Shown here: piece by piece, positions 51,598 through 61,759 of the stretch | Layout of the letters: each line of letters begins with the position of its first letter | Numbering within the stretch: the first letter of the stretch is position 1 | Origin: Gemmatimonadaceae bacterium | Lineage (GTDB): Bacteria; Gemmatimonadota; Gemmatimonadetes; Gemmatimonadales; Gemmatimonadaceae | Length of the DNA stretch: 64,000 nt | Direction of reading: 5' to 3' | Assembly (NCBI GenBank): GCA_020851455.1 | Contig: JADZCT010000029.1 | Coordinates: 228,370-292,369 of the forward strand | The notes under the pieces: generated by a model | Seen by the model: only the letters and a program-made list of their open reading frames with translations | The model's database searches: none | What the model was told of the DNA's origin: nothing | Translations under genes and position numbers: made by a program

Positions 51598-52586
51598 ACA
51601 TCCTCTCTCGACTGAGCTTTGGCGCGCCGTGGTGGCTGGCGCTGCTGGTGCCATTGGCCGCATGGGTATGGTGGCGCCGCCGCCGGCGGCCGCCGGCCAT
51701 CCTCTTCCCGCGTGTGGATCTCCTCCTCCGCGGCCCTGCCCGGGGGCGCTGGGTCGCGCGCGCGCTGCTCGCATCGAGGGTCGTTGCGATCGTTGGCGTG
51801 TGCGTGGCTGTGGCGCGCCCGAGGGCGGGCGCACGCGCCGAGCAGGTGGAGTCGGACGGGATCAGCATCATCCTCGCGATTGACCTCTCGAGTTCGATGC
51901 TTGCCGAAGACTTCAAGCCGCTCAACCGTCTCGAAGTGGCCAAGCAGCGCGTCAAGGAGTTCATCAATGCGCGAAAGGTGGACCAGGTCGGAATCGTGGC
52001 GTTCGCGGGCGAGGCGCTGACGCAGGTCCCGCTCACGATGGACTACCCGGTGCTCCTTGCCGCCGTTGATAACCTGCAGCCAGGCCAGCTCGATGACGGG
52101 ACCGCGATTGGCACCGCGATCGCGACGTCGGCGAACCGGCTGAAGGACGCGCCAGGACGGTCAAAGGTGCTCGTCCTGCTCACTGACGGAATGAACAATC
52201 GCGGGGCCATTGACCCGCGCACGGCAGCCGATGCGGCGGCGGCGCTCGGCATTCGCGTGTACACGATTGGCGTGGGAAGCGAGGGGACGGCGCCGGTGCC
52301 GGTCGGGCGCGGCGTATTCGGCCTTCGCTACGAGAACAGGCCCGTCGAGATTGACGACGCGTTGCTCCAGTATGTCGCGGACGCCACCGGCGGCAGGTAC
52401 TTCCGGGCTCGCGACGGGCTCGCGCTGCAGCGCATCTATGGGCAGATAGACCAGATGGAGCGCTCGCCGATCCGCGCCAGGCGTTACGTGCGCTACGAAG
52501 AACTGTATCGCTGGCCGCTGGGCATCGCGATAGCAGCGCTGGTGGCGGAACTGGCGCTTCTCTCCTGGCGCGGGCTGGTGCCGTGA
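51594..52586 (+). CDS. VWA domain membrane protein (BatA-like)
   Basis: SIILAIDLSSSMLAEDFKPLNRLEVAKQRVKEFI (MIDAS), VLLTDGMNNRG. Confidence 0.92.
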   Translation: MNILSRLSFGAPWWLALLVPLAAWVWWRRRRRPPAILFPRVDLLLRGPARGRWVARALLASRVVAIVGVCVAVARPRAGARAEQVESDGISIILAIDLSSSMLAEDFKPLNRLEVAKQRVKEFINARKVDQVGIVAFAGEALTQVPLTMDYPVLLAAVDNLQPGQLDDGTAIGTAIATSANRLKDAPGRSKVLVLLTDGMNNRGAIDPRTAADAAAALGIRVYTIGVGSEGTAPVPVGRGVFGLRYENRPVEIDDALLQYVADATGGRYFRARDGLALQRIYGQIDQMERSPIRARRYVRYEELYRWPLGIAIAALVAELALLSWRGLVP

Positions 52587-54238
52587 CCTGGTCGCTCGAC
52601 CTGCCGGCCGCGGCGTGGGTTGCGCTCGCCGCTCCGTTCGCCGTCGCCGCGGTGCTTGCGCGGGAGCAGCGGAGGCGGCTACGCCGCGCGTCGTCGCTTG
52701 GCCCGCCGGCCGTGGTGGCGCGGCTCGCGCCGTCGCTGGCTCGCAAGAGGTCCGTGGGGCGCGTGGTGCGGGTCGGTGGCGCTGCCGCGCTCGCGGCGCT
52801 CGGTTTCGCAGGACCCCGATGGGGTGAAGGGAGCAACATCGTCCGGGCGAAGGGCGTGGACGTCGCCCTTGCGATGGATGCGTCGCTTTCGATGCTCGCC
52901 GACGACGAGCGGCCCAGCCGCCTCGAGCGCATGCGTCAGGAAGTGCGCCGCTACCGGGCGTCGTCGCCTGGCGACCGCAACGCGCTCATCGCATTCGCGG
53001 GGCGCAGTTACATCCTGAGCCCGCTCACCACGGACCAGGGAGCGATCGAACTCTACCTCGACAACTTCGACCCGAGCATCGTGGGCGTCGCTGGGACGGC
53101 GCTTGCGCCCACAATCGTCCAAGGTACGCAACTGCTCGCTGCGGCCACTGGATCGGCAAGCCGGGTGCTCGTGATCCTCAGCGACGGCGAGGCGTTCGAC
53201 GACCACGCGGCGGCGATTGCCGCCGCGAAGGCAGCGCGGCAGGCGGGCGTCTCGGTCATCACCGTCGGATTCGGCACCGAGGACGGATCAACCATCCCGG
53301 TTCGGGACGGCGGCGAGGTGCGCGCGCTTCGCGACGGCGACGGCCAGGTGGTCATCACGAAGTACGATCCCGCGCTGCTCCGCGCGGTGGCCGAGGCGTC
53401 CGGGGGCGAGTTCATCGCGCCCACGGATGGCGATCGAGGCGGGAGGATCACGCGCGCGCTGGCGCGGCTCGATTCAGAGCAGCGCCAGGTGGAGGAGGGG
53501 CTGTCGCGGCCGCTGCACCTCGCGTGGCTGCTCGTGCCGGCGATGCTTATGCTGCTGGTGGATGCATGGCGAAACGACGGGGGTGGCTGGAGCACGATGA
53601 AGCGCGCGTTTCGACTCGGCGCCCCGGTGCTGCTCCTCGCCGTAGCCACCGGGCCCGCCCACGCACAGGATCCCGCGAAGTTGTACAGGCAGGGCCGGTT
53701 CGGCGAGGCGGCGGCGCGCTGGCGCGCGGCGATAGACCGTGGCGACCAGCGGCTAGCGACACTCTACGACCTGGGTACCGCCCTGCTTGCCGCCGACTCG
53801 CTCGACACCTCGGAGCAGGCCTTGGAGCGCGCCGCGGCGAGCCCCGAAGCCCGCGTGCGGCGCGCGTCGCTGTTCAACCTGGGGCTGGCGCGGCTGAAGC
53901 GTGCGCTCGGGCCTGACGCGCCCGGCAAGGATCGGGCGGCCGAGGGCGCGGTCGCGGCGTACCGCGCACTCCTGCTGGAGGTGCCGGACGACGCCGATGC
54001 AAAGTGGAACTACGAGCTTGCGCTGCGCGCACGGCGCCAGGGTGGCAGCGGAGGGTCGCGAAGCGATTCGCAGAGCGCCCCGCGCCAGGCCGAGGCCACG
54101 CCGCGCGAGGAGCCATCCATGTCGCGCCAGCAGGCGGATCAGTTGCTCGCTGCGGCGGCCCGCGACGAGCGCGAGACGCAGGCCCGCAAGCAGGCGGGAA
54201 CGCGCACGCAGCGGCCTCCGGGAGGGAAGGGGTGGTAG
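52583..54238 (+). CDS. VWA domain protein fused to C-terminal TPR region (BatB-BatC-like)
   Basis: GTG start; DVALAMDASLSMLADDERPSRLERM; second signal/TM-like stretch, then KLYRQGRFGEAAARWRAAIDRG... TPR. Confidence 0.85.
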   Translation: MTWSLDLPAAAWVALAAPFAVAAVLAREQRRRLRRASSLGPPAVVARLAPSLARKRSVGRVVRVGGAAALAALGFAGPRWGEGSNIVRAKGVDVALAMDASLSMLADDERPSRLERMRQEVRRYRASSPGDRNALIAFAGRSYILSPLTTDQGAIELYLDNFDPSIVGVAGTALAPTIVQGTQLLAAATGSASRVLVILSDGEAFDDHAAAIAAAKAARQAGVSVITVGFGTEDGSTIPVRDGGEVRALRDGDGQVVITKYDPALLRAVAEASGGEFIAPTDGDRGGRITRALARLDSEQRQVEEGLSRPLHLAWLLVPAMLMLLVDAWRNDGGGWSTMKRAFRLGAPVLLLAVATGPAHAQDPAKLYRQGRFGEAAARWRAAIDRGDQRLATLYDLGTALLAADSLDTSEQALERAAASPEARVRRASLFNLGLARLKRALGPDAPGKDRAAEGAVAAYRALLLEVPDDADAKWNYELALRARRQGGSGGSRSDSQSAPRQAEATPREEPSMSRQQADQLLAAAARDERETQARKQAGTRTQRPPGGKGW

Positions 54239-56331
54239 GCGGAATCCTGCTCGCTGCGCTCCTCGCGCAGGCCCCGCCGCAAGGCGCCTTGCCGGAGGTC
54301 ATCACGCGCTCCGCGGTCGCGCCCCGGCGCGGTGTGGACTTTCACGCTCTGCTTGTCCCCGACACGGTGTACGTGGGCGAGCAGGCGACCTATGAACTCG
54401 GCGTCTTCCTCGACCAGGACGTGCGCCAGCGAATCCGGCGCAACCCTGAGTTCCTGCCCTCCGCGACGCCGTCGCTGCTCTCCTACGACCTCCGCGAGCG
54501 CCGCTCCGGCGCAATAGACGTGACCGTGGGCGGACGCGCATACGAGGCGCATGCGTTCCGCCGCGCGCTTTTCGCTCTCAGCCCCGGCAGGTACCCGATC
54601 GCGCAGGCTTCTCTCACGTATTCCCTGCCGCAGACTTCGAGTTTCTTCAGTCGCGACGAGAACTACGCCCTCCGCTCCGAGCCCGTGGTGCTGGTTGCAA
54701 TCGAGCCCCCGGTTGCAGGCCGACCGCCGGACTGGACCGGGGCAGTCGGTTCGTGGCGGGCCAGCGCCCGGCTCGACACCGCACGGGGCCGCGCCGGAGA
54801 CCCACTCGTCCTGACCGTGCGCATCGAAGGGCAGGGGAACGTGACGCTCCTGCCCCGGCCGCGGCTCAACGCTGCGTGGGCGACCGTAGCGAACGCGGAC
54901 GAACGCGTGATGCTTGACTCCACGGCGCCCTTCCTTGGCGGGTGGAAGGAGTTCGACTGGCTCGTCACGCCGACCGCCGTTGGCACGCAGGAGATACCGT
55001 CGGTGCGGTACCCTTACTTCAACCCGCGCACCCGCCGGTATGAAGTGGCCTCCACCGCCCCGCTCGCTGTCCGCGTCGCGGCCGGCAGTCTAGCCGCCGC
55101 GCCGCTCCCCAGTGCGTTGCCGGATTCACCGGCGGCGCCTCCAGCAATCTTTTCGTCGGCCGGCCGCAGCGCTCCCGTACCGCTGGCGAGGAATCCGCTC
55201 GTGCTTGCGCTGGCCGTGCTGGCGCCGCTCGCGGCGAGTGGCGCAGCGGCCGTGCGCCGTCCCCGCCGCCCCCGCCCATCGCTCACGCCCGGCCAGCGCC
55301 TGGATGCCGCCGCCGCGCTCGACCCCGCCGATGCCGCCCGCTCCGTCCGTCTCGCGCTCGTGGATGGCATAGCGCGGCGCACCGGCATTGACGTCGCCGA
55401 CGCCACGATGCCGGGGGCTCTCACCCTTGCGCTCAGGAAGGTCGGCCTTTCGGCCAGCAGCGGCGCGATGGTCGAGTCGTTGCTGGGTTCGCTCGATGCC
55501 GCATGCTTCGCCGGTGCCACCGGATCTGATGCGAATTGGGTTACTCCTGCCCGTGAGGCGCTGCGCCTGATTGATGCGGAAGCTTGCGCCGGTCCGCGCA
55601 CCCATGGCGGCGCGCTGGGTACCGGGGCGATTGCGGTCCTGGCGCTCACCGCCGCCTTGTCGGCGGGCGGAGCGGGAGCGCAGGAGAGGGAGGAGGCCTT
55701 TGCGCGGGGCGCCACCGCCTACGCGGGCGGCGACTTCCTCAGGGCGGTTCGGTACTTCGCGGATGCGGCGCGCGCCCAGCCGCGGTCTGTGGCCGCATGG
55801 GCGAACATGGGCACCGCGGCGATGCTCGCCGGCGATACGGCAAGCGCCGTGGTCGGGTGGCAGCGCGCCCTGCGCCTCGCGCCGCTGAATGACGGTCTCC
55901 GCGCGCAGTTGGCCCGCGTCCGGGCACCGCAGGACAGCGGGCCGGCGCGCGTTTTTCCCGTGCCGGAGTGGGCCGCCACGTCGCTGGCGCTCCTGCTCTG
56001 GGCCGGCGGGTGGGGACTGGTTGCGCGGCAGGCATGGCGCCGCAAGCCAGCATGGCGGCTGGCGCTGCTGACTGCCGTTGCGGGTGGAGCGGCACTGGCG
56101 GCTGCCGCCAGGGTGGAGTCGAACCTCGCCGGGCGGAACGTGGCGGTCATCACCGCGCCGGCTCCGCTCCGGTCACTTCCGGCCCTTGGCGCGGAGGCCG
56201 AGGCCACCCCGCTCCTCGGCGAGGTCGCCGAAGTTCTCGCGCGCGACGGCGTGTGGGTGCGCGTGCGCCTGCAGGGCGGGCGCGAGGGGTGGATCCCCGC
56301 GGAGCGGGTGACGTCGCTCGCGGCCGATTGA
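54232..56331 (+). CDS. BatD-like protein fused to TPR and SH3-like domain (BatD-BatE-like)
   Basis: DTVYVGEQATYELGVFLDQDV...NVTLLPRPRL...; TPR region AVRYFADAARAQPRSVAAWANMGTAAM; C-terminal EVLARDGVWVRVRLQGGREGWIPAERV. Confidence 0.82.
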   Translation: MVGGILLAALLAQAPPQGALPEVITRSAVAPRRGVDFHALLVPDTVYVGEQATYELGVFLDQDVRQRIRRNPEFLPSATPSLLSYDLRERRSGAIDVTVGGRAYEAHAFRRALFALSPGRYPIAQASLTYSLPQTSSFFSRDENYALRSEPVVLVAIEPPVAGRPPDWTGAVGSWRASARLDTARGRAGDPLVLTVRIEGQGNVTLLPRPRLNAAWATVANADERVMLDSTAPFLGGWKEFDWLVTPTAVGTQEIPSVRYPYFNPRTRRYEVASTAPLAVRVAAGSLAAAPLPSALPDSPAAPPAIFSSAGRSAPVPLARNPLVLALAVLAPLAASGAAAVRRPRRPRPSLTPGQRLDAAAALDPADAARSVRLALVDGIARRTGIDVADATMPGALTLALRKVGLSASSGAMVESLLGSLDAACFAGATGSDANWVTPAREALRLIDAEACAGPRTHGGALGTGAIAVLALTAALSAGGAGAQEREEAFARGATAYAGGDFLRAVRYFADAARAQPRSVAAWANMGTAAMLAGDTASAVVGWQRALRLAPLNDGLRAQLARVRAPQDSGPARVFPVPEWAATSLALLLWAGGWGLVARQAWRRKPAWRLALLTAVAGGAALAAAARVESNLAGRNVAVITAPAPLRSLPALGAEAEATPLLGEVAEVLARDGVWVRVRLQGGREGWIPAERVTSLAAD

Positions 56332-56363
56332 CCGGGCTTCGTCTGCGGCGAAATTGCCAAGGC

Positions 56364-58169
56364 ATGCTCACACCGCGCGTTGCCATCCTCGACCGAACCG
56401 TAGCCGACCAGATCGCCGCTGGCGAGGTGGTCGAGCGCCCTGCGTCGGTAGTCAAGGAGCTCATCGAGAACGCGCTCGACGCCGGCGCCACTGCCATCGA
56501 GGTCGAGGTTCGCGACGGGGGCCGCTCGCTGATTCGGGTCGCCGACGATGGCCACGGCATGGAGCGCGACGATGCGCTCATGGCGGTCGAGCGGCACGCG
56601 ACGTCGAAGATTCATCGCGCGGCCGACATCGCCGCCGTGGCGAGTTACGGCTTTCGGGGCGAGGCCCTGCCGTCCATCGGCTCGGTGGCCCGGCTCGAGA
56701 TTGACACCGCGACCACCGACGGGACAGGAACCCGGATCCGGGTGGAAGGAGGGCGGCGAGAGGCGCCCGCGGGCGTTGCGCGCAGGCGAGGAACAACGGT
56801 GGCGGTCGAGGCGCTGTTCTACAACACGCCGGCCCGGCAGAAGTTCATGAAGGGCGCACGCAGCGAGTGGCGCGCGATCCAGGCCACGCTGACGTCCGTT
56901 GCGCTCTCCCGCCGCGACGTCCGCCTCCGCGTCGGGCATGACGGCCGCGAGGTCATGGCTCTGCCTCCTTCGGTGACACTCCGCGACCGCGTCGAAGTCC
57001 TGTGGGGCGAGACAGCCGCGGAATCGTTCGTCGCGGTTGATGACGTGAGCGGACCCATCCGGACTTCGGGGCTCGTGGAGCGTCCCGCGGACGTCGGCCT
57101 CGCGAGCCGACGCGTATTCCTCTTCGTGAATGGCAGGCCGGTTCGCGACGCCGGCGTGACGCGCGCGGCAGAGGCGGCGTACCGCTCCACCCTTCCGTCC
57201 GGCGTACGGCCCTCCCTTCTTCTCGAATTGACCATGCCTGCGGGTGACGTTGACGTCAACGTGCATCCGGCCAAGGCGGAGGTGCGGTTTCGCGACCGCT
57301 GGACGGTGGAACGTGCGGTGGAGCGCGCGGTACGGCATGCCCTCGGAACGGGTGATGCTGCCTTCTTCGCGTTCTCCCCGCGCAAACCGGGTGCTGACGA
57401 CGCCGGCCCGGTTGACGTGGAGCTTCTTCGATCCGCGCCGCCGACACCGCCGCTCTTCGGGCAACACGACACTCAGCCCGACGAGCCTGCCCCACGCGCG
57501 GTCGCGCACGGCGAAGCCGAGGCCAGCGCAGACCCGCCTCCTGCACCTGCGTCGGCGCATGGTCCCGCCGCGCAGCAGCCCGAGGCAGCGGAGGATCTCG
57601 TCGTCCCTGTGCTTACCCAGGTGCGCCGCACCTGGCTCGTCTTCGAGTCACACGATGGCCTCGTCCTCATTGACCAGCACTCCGCGCACGAGCGCATCCT
57701 CTATGAGCGGTTCATGCGCGGGATGGCCGAAGGCGGCGGCGCGTCACAGGCGCTGCTATTCCCGCTCACGCTCCACCTGTCGCCGGGCGAGCTGGACGCG
57801 CTTGACGCGAATCGCGACGACTTCGCACGCCTGGGGTTCGACCTGGAACCGTTCGGTGGCATGGCGCTGGCGGTTCGTGCCGTGCCAGCGCCCCACGCAC
57901 GCTTCGACGCCGAGCGCTGCCTCCGGGAGACGCTCGCCGCGCTTGCAGGAGACCGCGCGCCATCGTCGCTCGCACGGCATGACCGGCTTGCGGCTACTGT
58001 CGCGTGCAAAGGTGCCATCAAGGCCGGCGACGCGCTCGGTCAGGAGGAGATGCGCGCGCTGTACGTGGGGCTGGCGCGTACCACACTCCCCGCGCACGAC
58101 GTCCACGGTCGCAGCACCATCGTGAAGCTCGCGTGGGATGAACTCGAGCGGCGCTTTGGGCGCCGCTGA
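56364..58169 (+). CDS. mutL: DNA mismatch repair protein MutL
   Basis: ILDRTVADQIAAGEVVERPASVVKELIENALDAGATAIEVEV; YGFRGEALPSIGSVA; C-terminal domain present. Confidence 0.97.
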   Translation: MLTPRVAILDRTVADQIAAGEVVERPASVVKELIENALDAGATAIEVEVRDGGRSLIRVADDGHGMERDDALMAVERHATSKIHRAADIAAVASYGFRGEALPSIGSVARLEIDTATTDGTGTRIRVEGGRREAPAGVARRRGTTVAVEALFYNTPARQKFMKGARSEWRAIQATLTSVALSRRDVRLRVGHDGREVMALPPSVTLRDRVEVLWGETAAESFVAVDDVSGPIRTSGLVERPADVGLASRRVFLFVNGRPVRDAGVTRAAEAAYRSTLPSGVRPSLLLELTMPAGDVDVNVHPAKAEVRFRDRWTVERAVERAVRHALGTGDAAFFAFSPRKPGADDAGPVDVELLRSAPPTPPLFGQHDTQPDEPAPRAVAHGEAEASADPPPAPASAHGPAAQQPEAAEDLVVPVLTQVRRTWLVFESHDGLVLIDQHSAHERILYERFMRGMAEGGGASQALLFPLTLHLSPGELDALDANRDDFARLGFDLEPFGGMALAVRAVPAPHARFDAERCLRETLAALAGDRAPSSLARHDRLAATVACKGAIKAGDALGQEEMRALYVGLARTTLPAHDVHGRSTIVKLAWDELERRFGRR

Positions 58170-59076
58170 GGCGCGTGCGCTCCGGATCATCTGCGGCCCC
58201 ACCGCCGCGGGGAAGTCGGCGCTGGCGATGCAGCTCGCGGAACGGCACCGGCTGGCGGTCATCGGCGCCGACTCCCGCCAGGTATATCGCGGATTCGACA
58301 TTGGCACCGCCAAGCCGACGGCTGCCGAGCGCGAGCGGGTGCGGCACCTCGGGATAGATGTCGCTGAGCCAACGGAGCGCTGGTCGGCCGCGAGGTGGGC
58401 CCAGGACGCTGCCGGGTGGATCGGCGAGATCGGAACCAGTGGCGTCGTCGTCGTGGGCGGAACGGGCCTGTACCTGAGAGCTCTCACAAGTCCGTTCTTC
58501 GATGAGCCGCCGCTCGATCCAGCGCGGCGCGCTGCGCTCGGGGCGGAACTGAGCGCGTGGCCGACGGATCGGTTGCGTCGCTGGGTCGCCAAGCTCGACC
58601 CGGCGCGCTCACACCTCGGGCGGGCACAACTTCTCCGCGCCATCGAAGTCGCACTGCTCACTGGTACGCCGCTGAGCCGGCTTCACGATGCCGCGCGGCG
58701 GCCGCCTCCGTTTCGCGCGCGCTGGCTCGTCATTGACCCGGGCGATGCGCTGATGGCGCGGATTGACGCCCGTATCGGTGAAATGCTCGACGCGGGCTGG
58801 GTCGCCGAGGCGCGCGATCTCGCGGATGCAGTTCCCGAGAGCGCGCCTGCGTGGCAGGCGTGCGGGTACCGCGCGGTCAGGGAAGTTGCGCTCGGCCGCA
58901 AAACCGTTGCCGACGTGCGCGCCGGTATATTGGTGCGCACCCGGCAGTACGCGAAGCGGCAGAGGACATGGTTCCGCCACCAACTGGCGGGAATGGACGT
59001 CACCCGCCTCGATCCGCGCGACCCGCGTACGGTATCGGCGGTCGAATCCTGGTGGGAAGCGGAGGACGGAGCGTGA
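58138..59076 (+). CDS. miaA: tRNA dimethylallyltransferase
   Basis: IICGPTAAGKSALAMQLAERHRLAVIGADSRQVYRGFDIGTAKPT; GTGLYLRALTSPFFDEPP. Confidence 0.95.
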   Translation: MNSSGALGAAEARALRIICGPTAAGKSALAMQLAERHRLAVIGADSRQVYRGFDIGTAKPTAAERERVRHLGIDVAEPTERWSAARWAQDAAGWIGEIGTSGVVVVGGTGLYLRALTSPFFDEPPLDPARRAALGAELSAWPTDRLRRWVAKLDPARSHLGRAQLLRAIEVALLTGTPLSRLHDAARRPPPFRARWLVIDPGDALMARIDARIGEMLDAGWVAEARDLADAVPESAPAWQACGYRAVREVALGRKTVADVRAGILVRTRQYAKRQRTWFRHQLAGMDVTRLDPRDPRTVSAVESWWEAEDGA

Positions 59077-60197
59077 AGATCGGCATTACCTGCTACCCCA
59101 CATATGGCGGCTCAGGCGCCGTAGCCACAGAGCTTGGCATCGCGCTCGCGGCCCGCGGCCACTCCGTGCACTTCATCACGTACGAACAGCCGTTCCGCCT
59201 TCCACTCTTCGTCCCGCGGATCACCTTCCACGAAGTATCACTCGGGCATTATCCGTTGTTTCAGTACCCGCCGTACGACCTCGCACTGGCGGTGAAGATG
59301 CACGAGGTGGCGCTGGAGCAGCAGCTCGACCTGCTGCATGTGCACTACGCGATCCCTCATGCGACCAGTGCGTTGCTCGCGAAGCAGATGCTTGCCGAGG
59401 CGGGGCAGCGGCTGCCGGTCGTCACGACACTCCACGGGACGGATATCACGATCGTGGGGCAGGATCACTCCTACCACGCCATCACGAAGTATTCCATCGA
59501 GAAGTCGGACGCGATCACGGCCGTGTCGCGATTCCTCAAGGAAGAGACGATCCGCGCGTTTGGCTGCGACAACTGCCGTGTGGACGTGATCCCGAACTTC
59601 GTTGACCCGCGCACGTTCAACCCCGGGCACCGCGACGCGGCGCTGCGTGCCGATCTGGCGGGTGACCGTCCGGTCATGATGCACATCTCGAACTTCCGCC
59701 CGGTGAAGCGTGTCCGTGACATCGTTGCCACCTTCGCGCGCGTGCGCGAGCGCCTGCCGGCCGTGCTGGTGATGATTGGCGACGGCCCCGAGCGCGGTGC
59801 GGCCGAGGAAGAGGCGCGGCGGCTCGGCGTTCGCGGCGACGTCCGCTTTCTGGGCCGGATAGACGCTGTTGCGCCGCTGCTCTCGATCGCCGACGTGTAC
59901 ATCCTCACGACGGATCGCGAAAGCTTCGGCCTGAGCGCGCTGGAGGCGCAGGCATCCGGTGTGCCAGTCGTGGCGGCGGGCGTCGGGGGCATCCCGGAAG
60001 TCGTCGAGGATGGTGTGACCGGGGCGCTCCGGCCCGTCGGCGACGTGGCAGGTTTCGCAGACGCAACATTGACGCTGCTGACCGACCGCGCCCTCTGGGA
60101 GCGCCAGAGCGCCGCGGCGGTCGAGCGCGCCCGACGATTGTTCGACGTGAACGATGTCGTTTCGGGATACGAGGACGTTTACGCGTCCGTCATCTGA
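59073..60197 (+). CDS. bshA: N-acetyl-alpha-D-glucosaminyl L-malate synthase
   Basis: GTG start; KIGITCYPTYGGSGAVATELGIALAARGHSVHFITYEQPFRLP, HVHYAIPHATSALLAKQML, TTLHGTDITIVGQDHSY. Confidence 0.93.
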   Translation: MKIGITCYPTYGGSGAVATELGIALAARGHSVHFITYEQPFRLPLFVPRITFHEVSLGHYPLFQYPPYDLALAVKMHEVALEQQLDLLHVHYAIPHATSALLAKQMLAEAGQRLPVVTTLHGTDITIVGQDHSYHAITKYSIEKSDAITAVSRFLKEETIRAFGCDNCRVDVIPNFVDPRTFNPGHRDAALRADLAGDRPVMMHISNFRPVKRVRDIVATFARVRERLPAVLVMIGDGPERGAAEEEARRLGVRGDVRFLGRIDAVAPLLSIADVYILTTDRESFGLSALEAQASGVPVVAAGVGGIPEVVEDGVTGALRPVGDVAGFADATLTLLTDRALWERQSAAAVERARRLFDVNDVVSGYEDVYASVI

Positions 60198-60206
60198 GCC
60201 ATCCGC

Positions 60207-61022
60207 GTGCCAACCGAACCAACCGTCGCGCAGGCAGCGATCCTCGGGGTGCTCCAGGGGCTTGCCGAGTTCCTGCCGATCAGTAGTTCTGCGCACCTCT
60301 CGCTTGCGCCGTGGGCGTTCGGTTGGCCGGAGCCGGGCCTCGCATTCGACGTCGCCCTGCATGTGGGCACGCTGGTTGCCGTCCTGTGGTTCTTCCGGCG
60401 CGAGTGGTATGCGCTCCTCGCAGGGGCGATCGAGGTGCTGCGAAAGCGCCGCGTGACTGAAGGAGCCCCGCGCAGGGCCGCGATGCTGGCCGTGGCGACG
60501 ATCCCCGGTGCCGCGATCGGGTACGCGCTCGAGCACCAAGCCGAGACGATCTTCCGCGCGCCCGGGCTTACCGCAGCGGCGCTGGTCGCGATGGGCGCGA
60601 TTCTGTGGATCGTTGACGCAAGGGTTGCCGCCAAACGGCCCCTCGGCGAAATGCGGTGGCGGGACGCCATCCTTATCGGGTGCGCCCAGGCGTGCGCCAT
60701 CATACCGGGCGTGTCGCGCTCGGGCGCTACCATCACTGCGGGGCGCGCACTCGGCTTCGACCGGGCCGGGGCGGCCACGTTCAGCTTCCTCATGTCAATG
60801 CCGATCATTGCCGCTGCGGCGGCTCTCAAGGTGCCCGCGGCGCTGCGCGCCGCCAGCTCCGCGCCGGTGCTCGTCGGGATGGCAGCGGCGGCAGTCAGTG
60901 GATGGTTCGCGATTGCCGGCCTGCTTGCGTTCGTGCGAAGCCGGGGGTTCGGCGTCTTCGCCGTGTATCGCTTCGCGCTTGGCGCAGCGGTTGTGGCGCT
61001 TCTGCTCTCGCGCGCGGCATGA
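60207..61022 (+). CDS. uppP: Undecaprenyl-diphosphate phosphatase
   Basis: GTG start; AAILGVLQGLAEFLPISSSAHL; IPGVSRSGATITAGRALGFDRAGAATFSFLMSMPII. Confidence 0.96.
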   Translation: MPTEPTVAQAAILGVLQGLAEFLPISSSAHLSLAPWAFGWPEPGLAFDVALHVGTLVAVLWFFRREWYALLAGAIEVLRKRRVTEGAPRRAAMLAVATIPGAAIGYALEHQAETIFRAPGLTAAALVAMGAILWIVDARVAAKRPLGEMRWRDAILIGCAQACAIIPGVSRSGATITAGRALGFDRAGAATFSFLMSMPIIAAAAALKVPAALRAASSAPVLVGMAAAAVSGWFAIAGLLAFVRSRGFGVFAVYRFALGAAVVALLLSRAA

Positions 61023-61759
61023 CGTGGGATGGGCTGGGCCCGAGCGAAGCCGCAGCCATTGCCGGCGCGCCGCAAGCATGGGTCCTCGACGTAGTGGGCT
61101 CGACGATGGATGAGGCTCACCGGGTGGCCGATGGCGGCGCTCCCAGCGGGAGCGTTGTCATCGCAGGTGAACAGACCGCAGGTCGCGGCCGACTCGGCAA
61201 GCGATGGGCCGCTCCCCAGCGTTCCGGACTCTGGATGACTTCCATCCATCGTGACGTGGATCCTGCTGCCCTCGACTGCCTTACGATTCGCGTGGGGCTT
61301 GCCCTTGCGCGGTCGCTCGATGCTTTTGCGTGTGAGCCCGTCGGTCTCAAGTGGCCCAACGACCTGCTGGTCGGCGGACGGAAGGTCTGCGGCATCCTGA
61401 CCGAGGCGCGTTGGCGTGGGGCCGCTTTGCTCTGGGTCGCAGTGGGCGTTGGCGTCAACCTGACGGCGCCGGCGGATCAGCCCCGCGCCGCCGGGCTTCG
61501 GCCCGGCGTCACCCGCCGTGAACTCATTGCCGTGCTGCCCGGCATGATTCGGGCGGCGGCGGCACTGCACGGCCAGCTTTCCCGGGCGGAACTCGCGGAG
61601 TTCGGCGCCAGGGACGCCGTGCGGGACGCGGCGCTTGCCCAGCCGGCCCGGGGCATTGCCCAGGGGATTGACGCGTCAGGGGCGCTTGTGGTGCAGACCG
61701 CCGCGGGGCGCGAGATTTGCCGGCAGGGTTCGTTGATCATGGCGCAGGAGGATGCGTGA
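61019..61759 (+). CDS. birA: Biotin--[acetyl-CoA-carboxylase] ligase (no N-terminal HTH)
   Basis: VVGSTMDEAHRVADGGAPSGSVVIAGEQTAGRGRLGKRWAAPQRSGLWMT; LKWPNDLLVGGRKVCGILTEA. Confidence 0.94.
   Translation: MTWDGLGPSEAAAIAGAPQAWVLDVVGSTMDEAHRVADGGAPSGSVVIAGEQTAGRGRLGKRWAAPQRSGLWMTSIHRDVDPAALDCLTIRVGLALARSLDAFACEPVGLKWPNDLLVGGRKVCGILTEARWRGAALLWVAVGVGVNLTAPADQPRAAGLRPGVTRRELIAVLPGMIRAAAALHGQLSRAELAEFGARDAVRDAALAQPARGIAQGIDASGALVVQTAAGREICRQGSLIMAQEDA

Noticed and set aside
55719-57560. 613-aa minus-strand ORF opposite batD/mutL
   Set aside because: Spans two confident plus-strand genes with no domain.
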